This document shows, one piece after another, positions 1-8,842 of a DNA stretch of 64,000 bases (position 1 is its first letter; every line of letters begins with the position of its first letter). The stretch spans positions 62,001-126,000 of the forward strand of contig JAOARP010000010.1 of assembly GCA_025210525.1 (NCBI GenBank), in the 5' to 3' direction. This stretch comes from Marinisporobacter sp. (lineage in GTDB: Bacteria; Bacillota; Clostridia; Peptostreptococcales; Thermotaleaceae). The position numbers and the translations under genes were made by a program. The notes beneath the pieces were generated by a model. It was not told the origin of the DNA and ran no database searches. It saw only the letters and a program-made list of their open reading frames with translations.

Positions 1-497
1 ATAATCATGTATTTTTCATCATTTGTAGATGTTCTTACTATATTATATAAAACTTTATAATGTCTACCTTTAATTGTTACCTCAACCACCATATTTTCTT
101 GATTGTGTAAAATATTACTTACCTTAAATCCTGTAATCAAATCCTCAATATTTTTTTCAAGAAGATCCTTTGTTTCGATCATTTCTGAAAATGTAGCATT
201 ATACCAGCTAATACTTCCATCAAATTCAATAACCGATAGAGGAATGGGCATATCTAATACAGCATATCTTGTAACAGAATCTATATTAGAAGATAAATTT
301 TCAATATACGCAGTCCACATTTCTTCTCGATTGTTTTGAGCTTTCCAATTATAATAGACAAAATATATGAGCATCAAAATCCCCATACTACCTATCAACA
401 TATTATAATAAGCAATAATCCCTACAAATAAAGTCATCATCCATAGATGAATCTTTGTATCAGGTATTAATAATTTAGTAAACCTTCTATTTTTCAT
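1..497 (-). CDS. gdpP: GdpP-type cyclic-di-AMP phosphodiesterase, N-terminal part only
   Basis: The gene runs off the left edge, so only about 165 N-terminal residues are visible. They show two membrane segments (roughly residues 15-55) and then a degenerate PAS-like domain (about 80-165), the N-terminal layout of GdpP/YybT. The GGDEF-like and DHH/DHHA1 catalytic domains would lie outside the window. The family hydrolyses the second messenger c-di-AMP at the membrane. The start is the ATG at 497, with an AGGAG about 8 bases upstream. It follows the DUF2232 gene by 32 bases, the usual clostridial order (rpsR, yybS-like, gdpP, rplI). The identification rests on this topology and neighbourhood, because the catalytic part is not visible. 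Confidence 0.8.
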   Translation of the reverse strand, partial: MKNRRFTKLLIPDTKIHLWMMTLFVGIIAYYNMLIGSMGILMLIYFVYYNWKAQNNREEMWTAYIENLSSNIDSVTRYAVLDMPIPLSVIEFDGSISWYNATFSEMIETKDLLEKNIEDLITGFKVSNILHNQENMVVEVTIKGRHYKVLYNIVRTSTNDEKYMI

Positions 498-529
498 ATC
501 TGGCACTCCTAAATCTTCTCATATTCCCT

Positions 530-1480
530 CTATAATTTTCTTAGATTAAACAATACATCAATAAGCCCCATTACAGCAATCATAAAAACACCACTGCCAC
601 TCAATATAAGTAGCATATAAATAAATATTCTTAATATTTTCTTGATCTTAAAATGATTTAAAAAATAGCTCACAACAGCAAGCCCTTGTACAAAATAAAT
701 AAGCTGGAAAATCAAAATTTCATTAATAACTAATGTTTCGAAATTTACAATACCCATATATTGCGTAATACTTGTAAGTACTGCAATCAATAAGGTTCCC
801 ATAAAAAAGCTTTTGGGTAAACGCACCATTTTTAAAGGAGGTAATCCTTCTATTTCTGTTCCTATCCTTTTTAATATGCGTATTGCTACAACATAATTGA
901 TATGTGCAAAAAATGCTGAGCCTATGATCATACCAGCAGGAATAGTCATGGCCATTGTTTTTATAGAAAGCTCTAATCGTTCTTCTAGTTCTTTCATTTG
1001 TTGAAGATCCATACCCATATTCTTATACATTTTCATTTGCTTCATTTGTAACTCCATAGCCATCCTCATTTGTTCTATTACTTGATTGATTACATCTACT
1101 CCAGAGATTAGCTTTACAAATGTGATAGATAAAACAAGTCCCAAAAGAGCTGCTATCATTCCTCCTGCTAATATCTTAAAAGGAGTATACTTTTTATCCA
1201 TCATATATCCCATAACAATAGCAGATCCACCTATAAATACAACCATAAACATAGTCTGTATAGGTCCTATCAAACTTACTATGACCATCGCCCAAACAAT
1301 CACTGACAATATAGTAAAATGTATTCCTTGTCTTTTCCCTAGTATCATAAAAGGTACAGGGATTAAAAAGATCACAGGCGTAAGTATTGGTATATAAATC
1401 AGCACAATAGTAAAAATACTAACCAAAGTTGCCATCAAGGCAGCTTCAACTAGCGCCCGTGTTTTTTTCTGTTTATCCAA
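530..1480 (-). CDS. DUF2232 (YybS-like) integral membrane protein
   Basis: A 316-residue hydrophobic protein with about eight membrane segments and a charged, Met/Gln-rich stretch near residues 135-170. This is the profile of the DUF2232/YybS family that sits between rpsR and gdpP in many Bacillota. Its biochemical role is not established; it resembles small-molecule transporter membrane subunits, which is inference only. The start appears to be TTG at 1480, preceded by AGGAG at a workable distance. It is probably cotranscribed with the MazG-like gene upstream (12 bases away) and gdpP downstream. Confidence 0.75.
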   Translation of the reverse strand: MDKQKKTRALVEAALMATLVSIFTIVLIYIPILTPVIFLIPVPFMILGKRQGIHFTILSVIVWAMVIVSLIGPIQTMFMVVFIGGSAIVMGYMMDKKYTPFKILAGGMIAALLGLVLSITFVKLISGVDVINQVIEQMRMAMELQMKQMKMYKNMGMDLQQMKELEERLELSIKTMAMTIPAGMIIGSAFFAHINYVVAIRILKRIGTEIEGLPPLKMVRLPKSFFMGTLLIAVLTSITQYMGIVNFETLVINEILIFQLIYFVQGLAVVSYFLNHFKIKKILRIFIYMLLILSGSGVFMIAVMGLIDVLFNLRKL

Positions 1481-1492
1481 ACAATATCACTC

Positions 1493-1819
1493 CTAGCTAC
1501 GATTCTTATCCATATATTGCTTCAAACTTGATAAATCTCCATGCCAATCTTCTATCTTATGTTTCTCCAAAATCCCCAATTTTATCTTATCTTCTATACG
1601 CATATCAATTCTTGTAAACGGAATCCCGAGTCTTTTTCCTAAAATATAAGTTACCATAATAATATTGGCCAAAACATCTATTAATAAATCCTGCGATCCT
1701 TTTACACCTTTTAGCAGTATTTCATAAAGAGATGCAACAGTCATAAGCAATTCACTTTTTAGCCATTCAATGGTTTTTATATTTTTAGCTATATCTATAT
1801 GATGATCCCCTAAATTCAT
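1493..1819 (-). CDS. MazG-like family protein
   Basis: A 108-residue, mostly helical protein. It matches the small MazG-like proteins of spore-forming Firmicutes in length and in its opening (D-I-x-x-N-x-K-x-I-E-W-L-K-S-E-L). The family is related to all-alpha NTP pyrophosphohydrolases. The usual four-acid metal site is not clearly recognisable here, so enzymatic activity is uncertain. It follows the ribosomal operon after a terminator and leads into the DUF2232-gdpP pair. An AG-rich ribosome site (GGGGG) precedes the ATG at 1819. Confidence 0.65.
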   Translation of the reverse strand: MNLGDHHIDIAKNIKTIEWLKSELLMTVASLYEILLKGVKGSQDLLIDVLANIIMVTYILGKRLGIPFTRIDMRIEDKIKLGILEKHKIEDWHGDLSSLKQYMDKNRS

Positions 1820-1937
1820 AGTTCTTATCCCCCTTTATATACATTATAGCAGATTAAACCATGTTGTATAGATATCCCATTTTACAATTTATTCACCATA
1901 CTCTATTATAATCTCTTTTTATATAATAATTCAAATA

Positions 1938-1966
1938 AAAAAAAAGAAGTGATCTCTCACTTCTCT
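1938..1966 (-). terminator. Intrinsic terminator of the rpsF-ssb-rpsR operon
   Basis: On the minus strand, a perfect 8-bp stem (AGAAGTGA/TCACTTCT, loop GAGA) is followed by nine T residues. It lies just after the rpsR stop codon. Confidence 0.9.
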
Positions 1967-1971
1967 TATTC

Positions 1972-2202
1972 TTATTCTGCTGTATATGGTAATAATGCAA
2001 CCGTTCTTGATCTTTTGATCGCTACAGTTAAAGCTCTTTGGTGTGTTGCACAAGTACCACTGATTCTTCTTGGAAGTATTTTACCTCTTTCAGTGATATA
2101 TTTACCAAGCTTCTTAACATCTTTGTAATCTATAGTGCTTGATTTATCTGCACAAAAGCTACATACTCTTTTTTTACGTCCACGTCTTTTTGGTCTAGCC
2201 AT
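1972..2202 (-). CDS. rpsR: 30S ribosomal protein S18
   Basis: A 76-residue basic protein with the S18 core (about residues 25-70: [21 protein letters not shown] and the TGTCA/HQR segment). The N-terminus carries a Cys-x-x-Cys pair (CSFC), indicating a zinc-binding 'C+' paralogue form. S18 binds S6 in the platform of the small subunit. It is third in the rpsF-ssb-rpsR operon, 17 bases after ssb, and ends at a strong terminator. The length and gene order are standard. Confidence 0.97.
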   Translation of the reverse strand: MARPKRRGRKKRVCSFCADKSSTIDYKDVKKLGKYITERGKILPRRISGTCATHQRALTVAIKRSRTVALLPYTAE

Positions 2203-2219
2203 TTTTATTTCCCTCCTTT

Positions 2220-2618
2220 TTAGAATGGAATATCGTCATCATCGTCTATGGCTTGAAAGCCATCAGGATCTATTTGAGATGGATTAAATCCACCTTGTTC
2301 GTCTCTACTTCTTTTTGTATCAAGAAATTGTACTCTATCTGCTACTACTTCTGTGCTGTAATGTTTTACGCCGTCTTTTTCATAGTTGTTGTTTTGAAGT
2401 CTTCCTTGTACTGCAACAAGACTTCCTTTTGATAAGTAATTTGCACAATTTTCACCTGATTTTCCCCATACGGTTACTCTAAAAAAATCTGCGGTTTTTT
2501 CTTTGGCAAATGGTCTATCTACTGCTATACTAAAGGTGGCAATTGCTTTTCCACTTCCTGCTGTAAATCTCAGCTCAGGATCTCTTGTTAATCTTCCGAT
2601 TAATATTACTTGATTCAT
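2220..2618 (-). CDS. ssb: Single-stranded DNA-binding protein
   Basis: A 132-residue protein with the OB-fold at residues 1-105 (opening [15 protein letters not shown], then [20 protein letters not shown]). A short acidic tail ends in DDDDIPF, the hallmark C-terminal tip that recruits replication and repair partners. The tail is only about 25 residues long, shorter than in many SSBs. It lies between rpsF and rpsR, the conserved context for the essential chromosomal ssb. Confidence 0.97.
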   Translation of the reverse strand: MNQVILIGRLTRDPELRFTAGSGKAIATFSIAVDRPFAKEKTADFFRVTVWGKSGENCANYLSKGSLVAVQGRLQNNNYEKDGVKHYSTEVVADRVQFLDTKRSRDEQGGFNPSQIDPDGFQAIDDDDDIPF

Positions 2619-2636
2619 GAAAACACCACCTTAAAT

Positions 2637-2924
2637 TTACTTCTCTTCTAAGCTTACAGTTAAATGTCTCATCACGTCATCAGAAATTCTGAAGTTTCTG
2701 TCTAACTCTTTTGGTACATCAATACCAGCCTTGAAGTTCATTAAAACATAGTAACCTTCGTTTACCTTATTGATTTCGTAAGCTAACTTTTTGTTACCCC
2801 ACTCTTCAAACTTTTCAATCTCACCGTTTGCTTCAACGATTCCTTTGAATTTTTCGATTACTGCATTTCTTTTTTCTTCTTCAAGGTTTGATTTTAATAT
2901 GAACATAGTTTCATATTTTCTCAT
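2637..2924 (-). CDS. rpsF: 30S ribosomal protein S6
   Basis: A 95-residue S6 protein starting MRKYETMFILK, with the family signature WGNKKLAYEINK in the middle and the strand GYYVLMNF. It is the first gene of the rpsF-ssb-rpsR operon. A clear vegetative promoter and a candidate S6:S18-binding leader lie upstream. The ribosome site GGGAGGTGG precedes the ATG at 2924. Confidence 0.97.
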   Translation of the reverse strand: MRKYETMFILKSNLEEEKRNAVIEKFKGIVEANGEIEKFEEWGNKKLAYEINKVNEGYYVLMNFKAGIDVPKELDRNFRISDDVMRHLTVSLEEK

Positions 2925-2930
2925 TCTTTT

Positions 2931-2990
2931 CCACCTCCCTATGGACTAATTCGGTCCTTTTTCCCAGGACAGAGAGTGATATTCTCACAT
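2931..2990 (-). ncRNA. Candidate S6:S18 ribosomal-protein leader
   Basis: Between the promoter and rpsF, the transcript can form a hairpin (GTCC, loop of about 9, GGAC) directly followed by CCGA and then a second GTCC that could compete for pairing. A CCG-containing stem-loop in front of rpsF is the known S6:S18 autoregulatory motif. The fit here was judged by eye only. Confidence 0.5.
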
Positions 2991-2996
2991 CATGGT

Positions 2997-3025
2997 ATTA
3001 TATCAGTTATATAATTGATTTGCAA
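2997..3025 (-). promoter_or_regulatory. Vegetative (sigma-A type) promoter of rpsF operon
   Basis: On the minus strand, TTGCAA (-35), a 17-base spacer and a perfect TATAAT (-10). It is about 70 bases upstream of rpsF. Confidence 0.85.
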
Positions 3026-3054
3026 GGATAAATTGTGAAATTCTTAGCACCTTT

Positions 3055-5094
3055 CTAATATTTAAAAATTGATATGCTTTCCTGCATCTCTTCAGATAGC
3101 TTTGTCAACGCCTCACTAGCATCAGCAATCTCTGCCATAGCTGCTGTTTGTTCTTCAACAGATGCAGCTACCTCCTCTGTTGCTGCTGCATTTTCTTCAG
3201 AAATAGCAGATAGATTTTCTATCATTCCTATAATTTCTTCTTTTTGTTTACCCATATCTACTTCTGCATTATTTAAAGTTTCTATAACACGCTTCATTTT
3301 CTCTACTGCATCAGAAATATTTTCAAATTTAACCTGTGTATCCTTAACCCCTTCTGTTTGTGCTGATACAATCTGACCTGCTTCTTCCATTGCTGCAACA
3401 GCTTCTTCTGTCTTCTTAGAAAGATTTTGAATCACCGTTGTAATTTCATCTGTGAAGTTTGTAGACTGTTCTGCTAGCTTTCTAATCTCATCAGCTACTA
3501 CAGCAAAACCTCTTCCTGCTTCTCCTGCGCGTGCTGCTTCAATAGCTGCATTTAACGCTAGTAAATTGGTCTGATCTGCAATATTTTTGATCATTTGACT
3601 AGCATTTTCTATTTTTTCTGCACTTTTATTGGTATCACTAATAACCTCTCGTACTTCTGTCGTAACTTTAAAAGTTTCTCTTGTCTTTTCTACTAAAAAG
3701 CTTAATGTATTTATTCCTTCATCCTTATATTGATCTACTTCCTTTGTTACTACATTTAATTTTTTCATTAATTTCTTATTTTCAGCCATAATATTTCCTA
3801 ATGTACTTATCTCTCTAGAACCCATTGTTGTTTCTTTTGCCTGATCACTAGCCCCTTCTGCAATTTCCTCTATAGTTCTTGCTACTTCATCAGCTGCAAT
3901 AACTACTTGCTTTGTAGTTGATGTTAATTCCTCTGAAGATGTAGCTACTTGTTCAGAAGAAACTCCTATATTTTTAATTATTTTTTTTATATCATTTTTC
4001 ATTGTATCTAAAGCACGAGACATATCTCCAAATTCATCCGTTTTATTTAATATTTCTGTAGGTATTTCTTCTGTAAAATCTCCTGTAGAAAAGCTGTTTA
4101 ACAACGCTTTCATCTTTCGGATAGTTTTTAATATTTGGTTTGATGTATTATATAAAAATAATGTAAGAATCAAAAAAGTAAATATTCCTGCTAAAGCAAT
4201 CATTCTAATATTTTCATTTATAGCATCATGTACACCTGCCATAGGTAATCCAATATTTAAAGCACCTTTATATTCTTCACCTATTACAATAGGAATAATT
4301 ACATTGTAAACATTTATATTTTCTCCTGGATAAAAATATTCTAAAGCATATTCTTCTCTATTTTTCATAGCTTCTACAATATCTTTATTTTCAACCTTTT
4401 CCCCTATTCTCTCTTGATTATTATGGGCAATAATATTTTGATCCATATCTAAAACAGCTGCATAAACTACACTTTTCCCTTTTGCTAATTCTTCTACTAA
4501 ATTTTGATAACTAAATTTTTTTGTCAATTTTTCAATTTCATCCGCTCTAATTCCTATCTGAACAAAATGTCCATCTACACTTTTTAATGCTCCATATTTA
4601 ACAAGAATACCAAATTCAGCATCAGGTCTAACCGCTTCCATTAATTCCTTTTCATTTCCTAATTTAAAATCATACAGAGGATGTCCCTGCTTTGGTGCCC
4701 AACCTAAATAACCATCTATCGTCGAGTAAACGATTTCCCCTTCTGGAGTAAACCAATACAATTCACTTACACCTAGTGTTTTTAGCATATTTTTTAAATA
4801 ATCACTACTTAACTGATCCCTATTTTTAATAACAATATTTCCTGCTACCCTAATTTTGTCTTCTAGCATTTTATTAACCGTCTCTAAAGAAAGTGTATTA
4901 TCTTCTACCTGTACCAACACATTTTTCGCAAGAGCTAATCCATCTTGTTTCATTTGATTTAATAAGCTTCCTCTAACAAACCAAGAAGACATAAAGCCTA
5001 TAGCTGTAATAGAAAAAAATATCATGATTAACGGAAATACAACTAGCTTTCTCTTTATAGATGTGTTTCTTTTCTTATTTTCTTTCTTTTTCAT
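3055..5094 (-). CDS. Methyl-accepting chemotaxis protein with double-Cache-type sensor
   Basis: A 679-residue transmembrane chemoreceptor. A cytosolic basic tail precedes TM1 (about 17-38). The extracellular sensor, about 250 residues with predicted Cache-like repeats, precedes TM2 (about 297-318). HAMP follows at about 320-375. The C-terminal coiled-coil signalling domain contains the near-invariant hairpin tip, with the motif [19 protein letters not shown] near residues 510-530. Such proteins control the kinase CheA and hence flagellar rotation. The ligand cannot be read from sequence. It is a single-gene unit between the rpsF operon and an aminotransferase gene; no chemotaxis partners are adjacent. 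The ribosome site GGAGGAAG precedes the ATG. Confidence 0.93.
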   Translation of the reverse strand: MKKKENKKRNTSIKRKLVVFPLIMIFFSITAIGFMSSWFVRGSLLNQMKQDGLALAKNVLVQVEDNTLSLETVNKMLEDKIRVAGNIVIKNRDQLSSDYLKNMLKTLGVSELYWFTPEGEIVYSTIDGYLGWAPKQGHPLYDFKLGNEKELMEAVRPDAEFGILVKYGALKSVDGHFVQIGIRADEIEKLTKKFSYQNLVEELAKGKSVVYAAVLDMDQNIIAHNNQERIGEKVENKDIVEAMKNREEYALEYFYPGENINVYNVIIPIVIGEEYKGALNIGLPMAGVHDAINENIRMIALAGIFTFLILTLFLYNTSNQILKTIRKMKALLNSFSTGDFTEEIPTEILNKTDEFGDMSRALDTMKNDIKKIIKNIGVSSEQVATSSEELTSTTKQVVIAADEVARTIEEIAEGASDQAKETTMGSREISTLGNIMAENKKLMKKLNVVTKEVDQYKDEGINTLSFLVEKTRETFKVTTEVREVISDTNKSAEKIENASQMIKNIADQTNLLALNAAIEAARAGEAGRGFAVVADEIRKLAEQSTNFTDEITTVIQNLSKKTEEAVAAMEEAGQIVSAQTEGVKDTQVKFENISDAVEKMKRVIETLNNAEVDMGKQKEEIIGMIENLSAISEENAAATEEVAASVEEQTAAMAEIADASEALTKLSEEMQESISIFKY

Positions 5095-5392
5095 TTTATC
5101 TTCCTCCTCTCAAAATGTAGATGCATGATCCTCCTCTCCTTATTAAAATTATATATAAAGTTACAACATGACAAATGCTTCATCCATTTGAATTAATTGT
5201 TCCATCTTCCTTTATTTTCAGTAGTAAATCTCTATTAGATTAATATAATATTATCCATTATTGTTAAAATGTTTTTAATTATTCATATATTCTACACAAT
5301 TCCTCATTTTTCCTTTTTATTTTTAAAATTCCAATTCTTTAAACGCTATCATTCTTTATTTATATAATTTCTGTAATACCTACATTTTCTAT
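5095..5392. other. AT-rich intergenic region without a recognisable gene
   Basis: About 300 bases of AT-rich sequence upstream of the chemoreceptor. It must hold that gene's promoter (a weak TTAACA...TATTAA candidate lies near 5236-5265 on the minus strand). I see no conserved RNA or ORF with a ribosome site. Confidence 0.5.
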
Positions 5393-5420
5393 AAAAAAAA
5401 AGCCGTAATAATTACGACTT
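5393..5420 (-). terminator. Terminator of the aminotransferase gene
   Basis: On the minus strand, an AGTCGTAAT/ATTACGGCT stem (one G-T pair) is followed by eight or more T residues. It is immediately after the stop codon. Confidence 0.85.
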
Positions 5421-6601
5421 TATTTTGATATTTCTATATTTAAAACTTCTCCAAGCCTTCTAATTCCCTCTACGATTTTTTCATCTGTCATATTAGAATA
5501 ATTTAAACGGAAAGTATTTTCATTTCCCCCATTTGGAAAAAACGAACCACCTGGTACAAAGGCAACCTTCTTCTCTAATGATTTTTTCATTAATTCCTTT
5601 GCATCTATACCTTTAGGTAATTCTACCCAAATAAATAATCCGCCCTCTGGATGAGTATAGTTGATCTCTTTTGGAAATGTTTCTTTTATTGTGTTCAGCA
5701 TCAAGTCTCGACGATTCTTATAAACCTCTTTTAGTTTTTCTACATGATGATCCAAATCATAATTTTCCATAAATGCATTGACTTCCATTTGTGCCATAGT
5801 ACTTGTATGGGCATCTGCTGGTTGCTTGGCAAGGACAAATTTTTCTAATATTTCCTTCGATGCATATACCCATCCTAATCGAAGTCCTGGACAAAATATT
5901 TTTGAAAATGATCCTAAAAATACAACTCTTTCTTCTGTATCTAATGCTTTTAAAGAAGGTAATATTTCTCCATCATATCTTAATTCTCCATAAGGATTGT
6001 CTTCAATGATTGGTAAATCATATTTATTGGCAAGCTCTATTAATTTTTTACGTCTCTTGAGAGACCAAGTTTTCCCTGTTGGATTTTGAAAATCTGGTAT
6101 AACATAAATAAGCCTTACTTCTGGATGAGCTTCTAATTTTTTCTCTAAATCCTCCATGATCATTCCATCATCATCTGTAGCTACTTCTAAAAATTCACAT
6201 TCATAAGATTTAAATGCACTAATAGCTCCTAAATAACTAGGACTTTCACAAATAACTATATTTTTAGGATTCAAAAATACTTTCCCTGCAAAATCTAATC
6301 CTTGCTGAGAACCACTAGTAATTAGAATATCTTCACCCTTTGCATTTATGCCAAATTTTTTCATTCTATCAGCGATCTTTTCTCTTAGTGGTAAAAAACC
6401 TTCTGTTGTACTGTATTGAAGTGCTTTTTGTCCACTTTCTTCTAATACCTTTACTGTAATCTTTTTCATCTCTTCAATAGGAAATAATTCTGGCGCTGGC
6501 ATTCCTCCTGCAAAAGATATAATATCTGGTAATTGTGTAAGCTTTAATATTTCCCTTATTTCAGACGCTTTCATATTTTCCAAACGATTTGCATACTTCA
6601 T
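5420..6601 (-). CDS. PLP-dependent class I aminotransferase (2-aminoadipate/aromatic type)
   Basis: A 393-residue fold-type I aminotransferase. Seen: IPDFQNPTGKTWS (substrate and PLP loop), the DNPYGELRY segment, and GSFSKIFCPGLRLGW with the Schiff-base lysine in SFSK. The C-terminal Arg motif FRLNYSN binds the substrate carboxylate. Proteins of this MocR-like subfamily transaminate 2-aminoadipate, aromatic or branched amino acids; the substrate cannot be fixed here. An upstream TTG at 6619 is in frame, but the ATG at 6601 has the ribosome site GGGGGTG at good spacing, so I use 6601. It is monocistronic with its own terminator. Confidence 0.9.
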   Translation of the reverse strand: MKYANRLENMKASEIREILKLTQLPDIISFAGGMPAPELFPIEEMKKITVKVLEESGQKALQYSTTEGFLPLREKIADRMKKFGINAKGEDILITSGSQQGLDFAGKVFLNPKNIVICESPSYLGAISAFKSYECEFLEVATDDDGMIMEDLEKKLEAHPEVRLIYVIPDFQNPTGKTWSLKRRKKLIELANKYDLPIIEDNPYGELRYDGEILPSLKALDTEERVVFLGSFSKIFCPGLRLGWVYASKEILEKFVLAKQPADAHTSTMAQMEVNAFMENYDLDHHVEKLKEVYKNRRDLMLNTIKETFPKEINYTHPEGGLFIWVELPKGIDAKELMKKSLEKKVAFVPGGSFFPNGGNENTFRLNYSNMTDEKIVEGIRRLGEVLNIEISK

Positions 6602-6703
6602 TGAACAACACCCCCACAAAATTATACGATTATTCCGTCCATTATATCACAAAATTTTGTGATTTTTCTTTATTTTGGATAATTTTGTGAATTTTATATA
6701 TTT

Positions 6704-6898
6704 TTATTGTTCTTTTCGCTCTACAATTTTCTTCACTCTCTTCTCAAGTTTTACCCTTGGAATCCATACTTGTTTATCACATCCAAGACACCTGATTCTA
6801 AAATCCATTCCTGTTCTCATAATTTCAAATTGGTCACTTCCACAGGGATGACTCTTTTTTACTTTTATAATATCTCCTAATTTTAAATCCATAGCCAT
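6704..6898 (-). CDS. DUF951 family protein (probable zinc-binding)
   Basis: A 64-residue protein. It has the DUF951 pattern: a basic beta-rich start (DLKLGDIIKVKKSHPCG), then RCLGCDKQVWIPR and a basic tail. Cysteines 19, 37 and 40 suggest a metal site. The family is widespread beside mscS, parB and rpsF genes in Firmicutes and has no established function; small size and charge suggest nucleic-acid binding (inference). It is last in the mscS-DUF951 direction and separated from mscS by a perfect inverted repeat. Confidence 0.85.
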   Translation of the reverse strand: MAMDLKLGDIIKVKKSHPCGSDQFEIMRTGMDFRIRCLGCDKQVWIPRVKLEKRVKKIVERKEQ

Positions 6899-6923
6899 AA
6901 ATCATGCTCTCCTTTCCTATACA

Positions 6924-6952
6924 ATTACCCGAAACCAAATGTTTCGGGTAAT
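6924..6952. repeat. Perfect 12-bp inverted repeat between mscS and DUF951 gene
   Basis: The arms ATTACCCGAAAC and GTTTCGGGTAAT flank a 5-base loop. Neither strand has a long T tract after it. It could be a weak terminator, an mRNA-processing hairpin or a protein-binding operator. Confidence 0.75.
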
Positions 6953-6966
6953 CTTTATAAAATATT

Positions 6967-7842
6967 TTAACTTTTTTCATCTCTTATGACAACTCTTCTT
7001 GGATAAGGAATTTCTATTCCTTTTTCATCAAATCTTTCTTTGATTTTTTTCCTTAATTCTCTTTCTACTTCCCATTGCTCAAGAGGAACTGTTTTGGCAA
7101 TAACAGATAGTACTACATCCGATTCTCCTAAATTAGTAACACCTAAAACAGTAGGTCCTTCTATAATTTTTTCATTTTCCTTTGCCATTTCTTCACATAA
7201 TTTCTTTAAGACTTGAATAGCATTATCTATATTTTCTTCATAGGCTATTCCTACATCTACCCACGCTCTCATATTTCCTCTACATTTATTGGTTACAATA
7301 TCAATGCTTCCATTCGGAATAATATGCAAATCCCCATTTAAATCTCTAATCGTAGTAACCCTTAGAGCCATATCTTCAATGATTCCCGATTTCGTACCAA
7401 TCTCTACATGATCTCCTACTTGAAATTGATCCTCTAATAAGATAAAAAAACCTGATATCACATCTCGAACTAAATTCTGTGCCCCAAAACCAATTGCCAA
7501 ACCTCCAACTCCAGCAGCTGCAATAAGAGAAGATATATCAATTCCTACAGTTTGAAGAATAGGTGTAAAAGCAACAAAATAAATAGTATATCGAACAATA
7601 CTATTGATAATTCCTTTTATCGTATTGATTCTTTTTTCTTCTCCTCCGATTTTAAATTTTTCTCTATTATCAAAAAATTTATTAATCGCCATATTGGCTA
7701 AACGCACTGCTAAAACCATTGCTATAAATATTAAAACAATTTTAACAAAATCCCCTGTATACGTTCCTAATTGTTCTATATCAGTCCATAAATTAAATTT
7801 TGCCAAAAACTTTTTTAAAAATTTATTTAAAAAGTCCTCCAA
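6967..7842 (-). CDS. Small-conductance mechanosensitive channel (MscS family)
   Basis: A 291-residue MscS protein. Three predicted membrane segments lie near residues 28-48, 70-90 and 96-125. The last is the Gly/Ala-rich pore helix (AAAGVGGLAIGFGAQ) followed by LVRDVISGFFILLEDQF. The soluble beta domain (GDHVEIGTKSGIIEDMALRVT) and the C-terminal vestibule domain follow. It releases solutes on hypo-osmotic shock. The apparent start is TTG at 7842, behind AGGAGG. It is 12 bases from the DUF3343 gene, so probably in one transcript with yedF and DUF3343. Confidence 0.93.
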   Translation of the reverse strand: MEDFLNKFLKKFLAKFNLWTDIEQLGTYTGDFVKIVLIFIAMVLAVRLANMAINKFFDNREKFKIGGEEKRINTIKGIINSIVRYTIYFVAFTPILQTVGIDISSLIAAAGVGGLAIGFGAQNLVRDVISGFFILLEDQFQVGDHVEIGTKSGIIEDMALRVTTIRDLNGDLHIIPNGSIDIVTNKCRGNMRAWVDVGIAYEENIDNAIQVLKKLCEEMAKENEKIIEGPTVLGVTNLGESDVVLSVIAKTVPLEQWEVERELRKKIKERFDEKGIEIPYPRRVVIRDEKS

Positions 7843-7854
7843 CCAATCCTCCTC

Positions 7855-8115
7855 CTATACGATCTTTTTCACAACTTTGTTCTTTCCTCTTTTTTTAATC
7901 TTATATACATCCATTTTTTCCTGATCTTCTCCTAAAGCCTTCATAATCTCTGAAAAAGTTTCTAAAGAAAATTTTATAGAAAGACCACAGCTTGCACTAA
8001 TCTCCCTAGGAGTTGGAATTGTTTCTATAGAAAATTGTTCTTTTAATCGGTTCTCTGTTTGAATAGCATGATGGGTAGATTCAAAAGCTATTACGTAAAA
8101 TTCTTGTTCTAACAT
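7855..8115 (-). CDS. DUF3343 family protein
   Basis: An 86-residue protein with the DUF3343 pattern: an opening strand (YVIAFESTHHAIQTENRLK), TPREISASCGLSIKF with a conserved Cys near residue 43, and a basic end. It lies 12 bases after yedF. YedF and DUF3343 travel together in selenium-using anaerobes, and the thiol could take part in sulfur or selenium handling (inference). The ribosome site GAGGAGA is followed by ATG at 8115. Confidence 0.8.
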   Translation of the reverse strand: MLEQEFYVIAFESTHHAIQTENRLKEQFSIETIPTPREISASCGLSIKFSLETFSEIMKALGEDQEKMDVYKIKKRGKNKVVKKIV

Positions 8116-8127
8116 AAGATTTCTCCT

Positions 8128-8715
8128 CTATAATGTTACTCTATTTTTTGCACCATGCAATGCTTCAACAATGGAATACATATTACTTACACTACCTACA
8201 GCTAGTTTTTCTTTCAAATGGAAATAATCAAGACAAGTTCCACAAACAAGAATTTCTACTCCTTCACTTTCTAATTCCTTTAGATAATCTAAAACTTCCG
8301 ATCCTTCTACCGTTAATCTTACACCACTATTCATGAATAATAAAGTTTTAGGATATGGAGTATATTCTGTCAATGTATAGATATATCCCTTCATCAATAT
8401 TTTTCCTAGCTCTTCTGATCCTTCTCCTAAAGTGTCCTTTCCAAATAAAATCACTAAATCTCTATCCTCTTCACTTTGAACACTAATAATTTCTACGCCT
8501 TCTCCTCTATAGATATGGACATAATAATCGCCCTCTTCTTCTCTTGTATCCACATTATAGTTTAGACTCTTTGCAAGCTTTGATACATTTTGCATAGCCA
8601 CTTCATTATCTACAATAGTAATCATACTACCGCTCTTTAATCCATCTAAAGCTTTCTTTGTCTCTATTACTGGTTTTGGACAACTCATTCCTCTTGCGTC
8701 TACTTGTTGATTCAT
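8128..8715 (-). CDS. yedF: Sulfurtransferase-like selenium-metabolism protein YedF
   Basis: A 195-residue two-domain protein. Residues 1-70 are a TusA-like domain with the signature DARGMSCPKPVIETKKAL and the active cysteine in SCPKP. Residues about 80-195 are a DsrE-like domain with a second cysteine pair (VCGTCLDYF). This architecture defines the selenium-associated YedF family, found mostly in genomes with selD. It probably handles reactive sulfur or selenium. Its partner DUF3343 is directly downstream. Its presence is indirect evidence that the organism uses selenium. Confidence 0.88.
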   Translation of the reverse strand: MNQQVDARGMSCPKPVIETKKALDGLKSGSMITIVDNEVAMQNVSKLAKSLNYNVDTREEEGDYYVHIYRGEGVEIISVQSEEDRDLVILFGKDTLGEGSEELGKILMKGYIYTLTEYTPYPKTLLFMNSGVRLTVEGSEVLDYLKELESEGVEILVCGTCLDYFHLKEKLAVGSVSNMYSIVEALHGAKNRVTL

Positions 8716-8842
8716 TATTATTTCCCCCTAACGATCTATTTCTTTTGTAATTTCATTCTCTTCTAAGTTTATTATAATCTATATTCGGAATACACATCCT
8801 ATAAAATTTTTCTATAGTTAGAGAAGTTTTTATAAAAAAACT

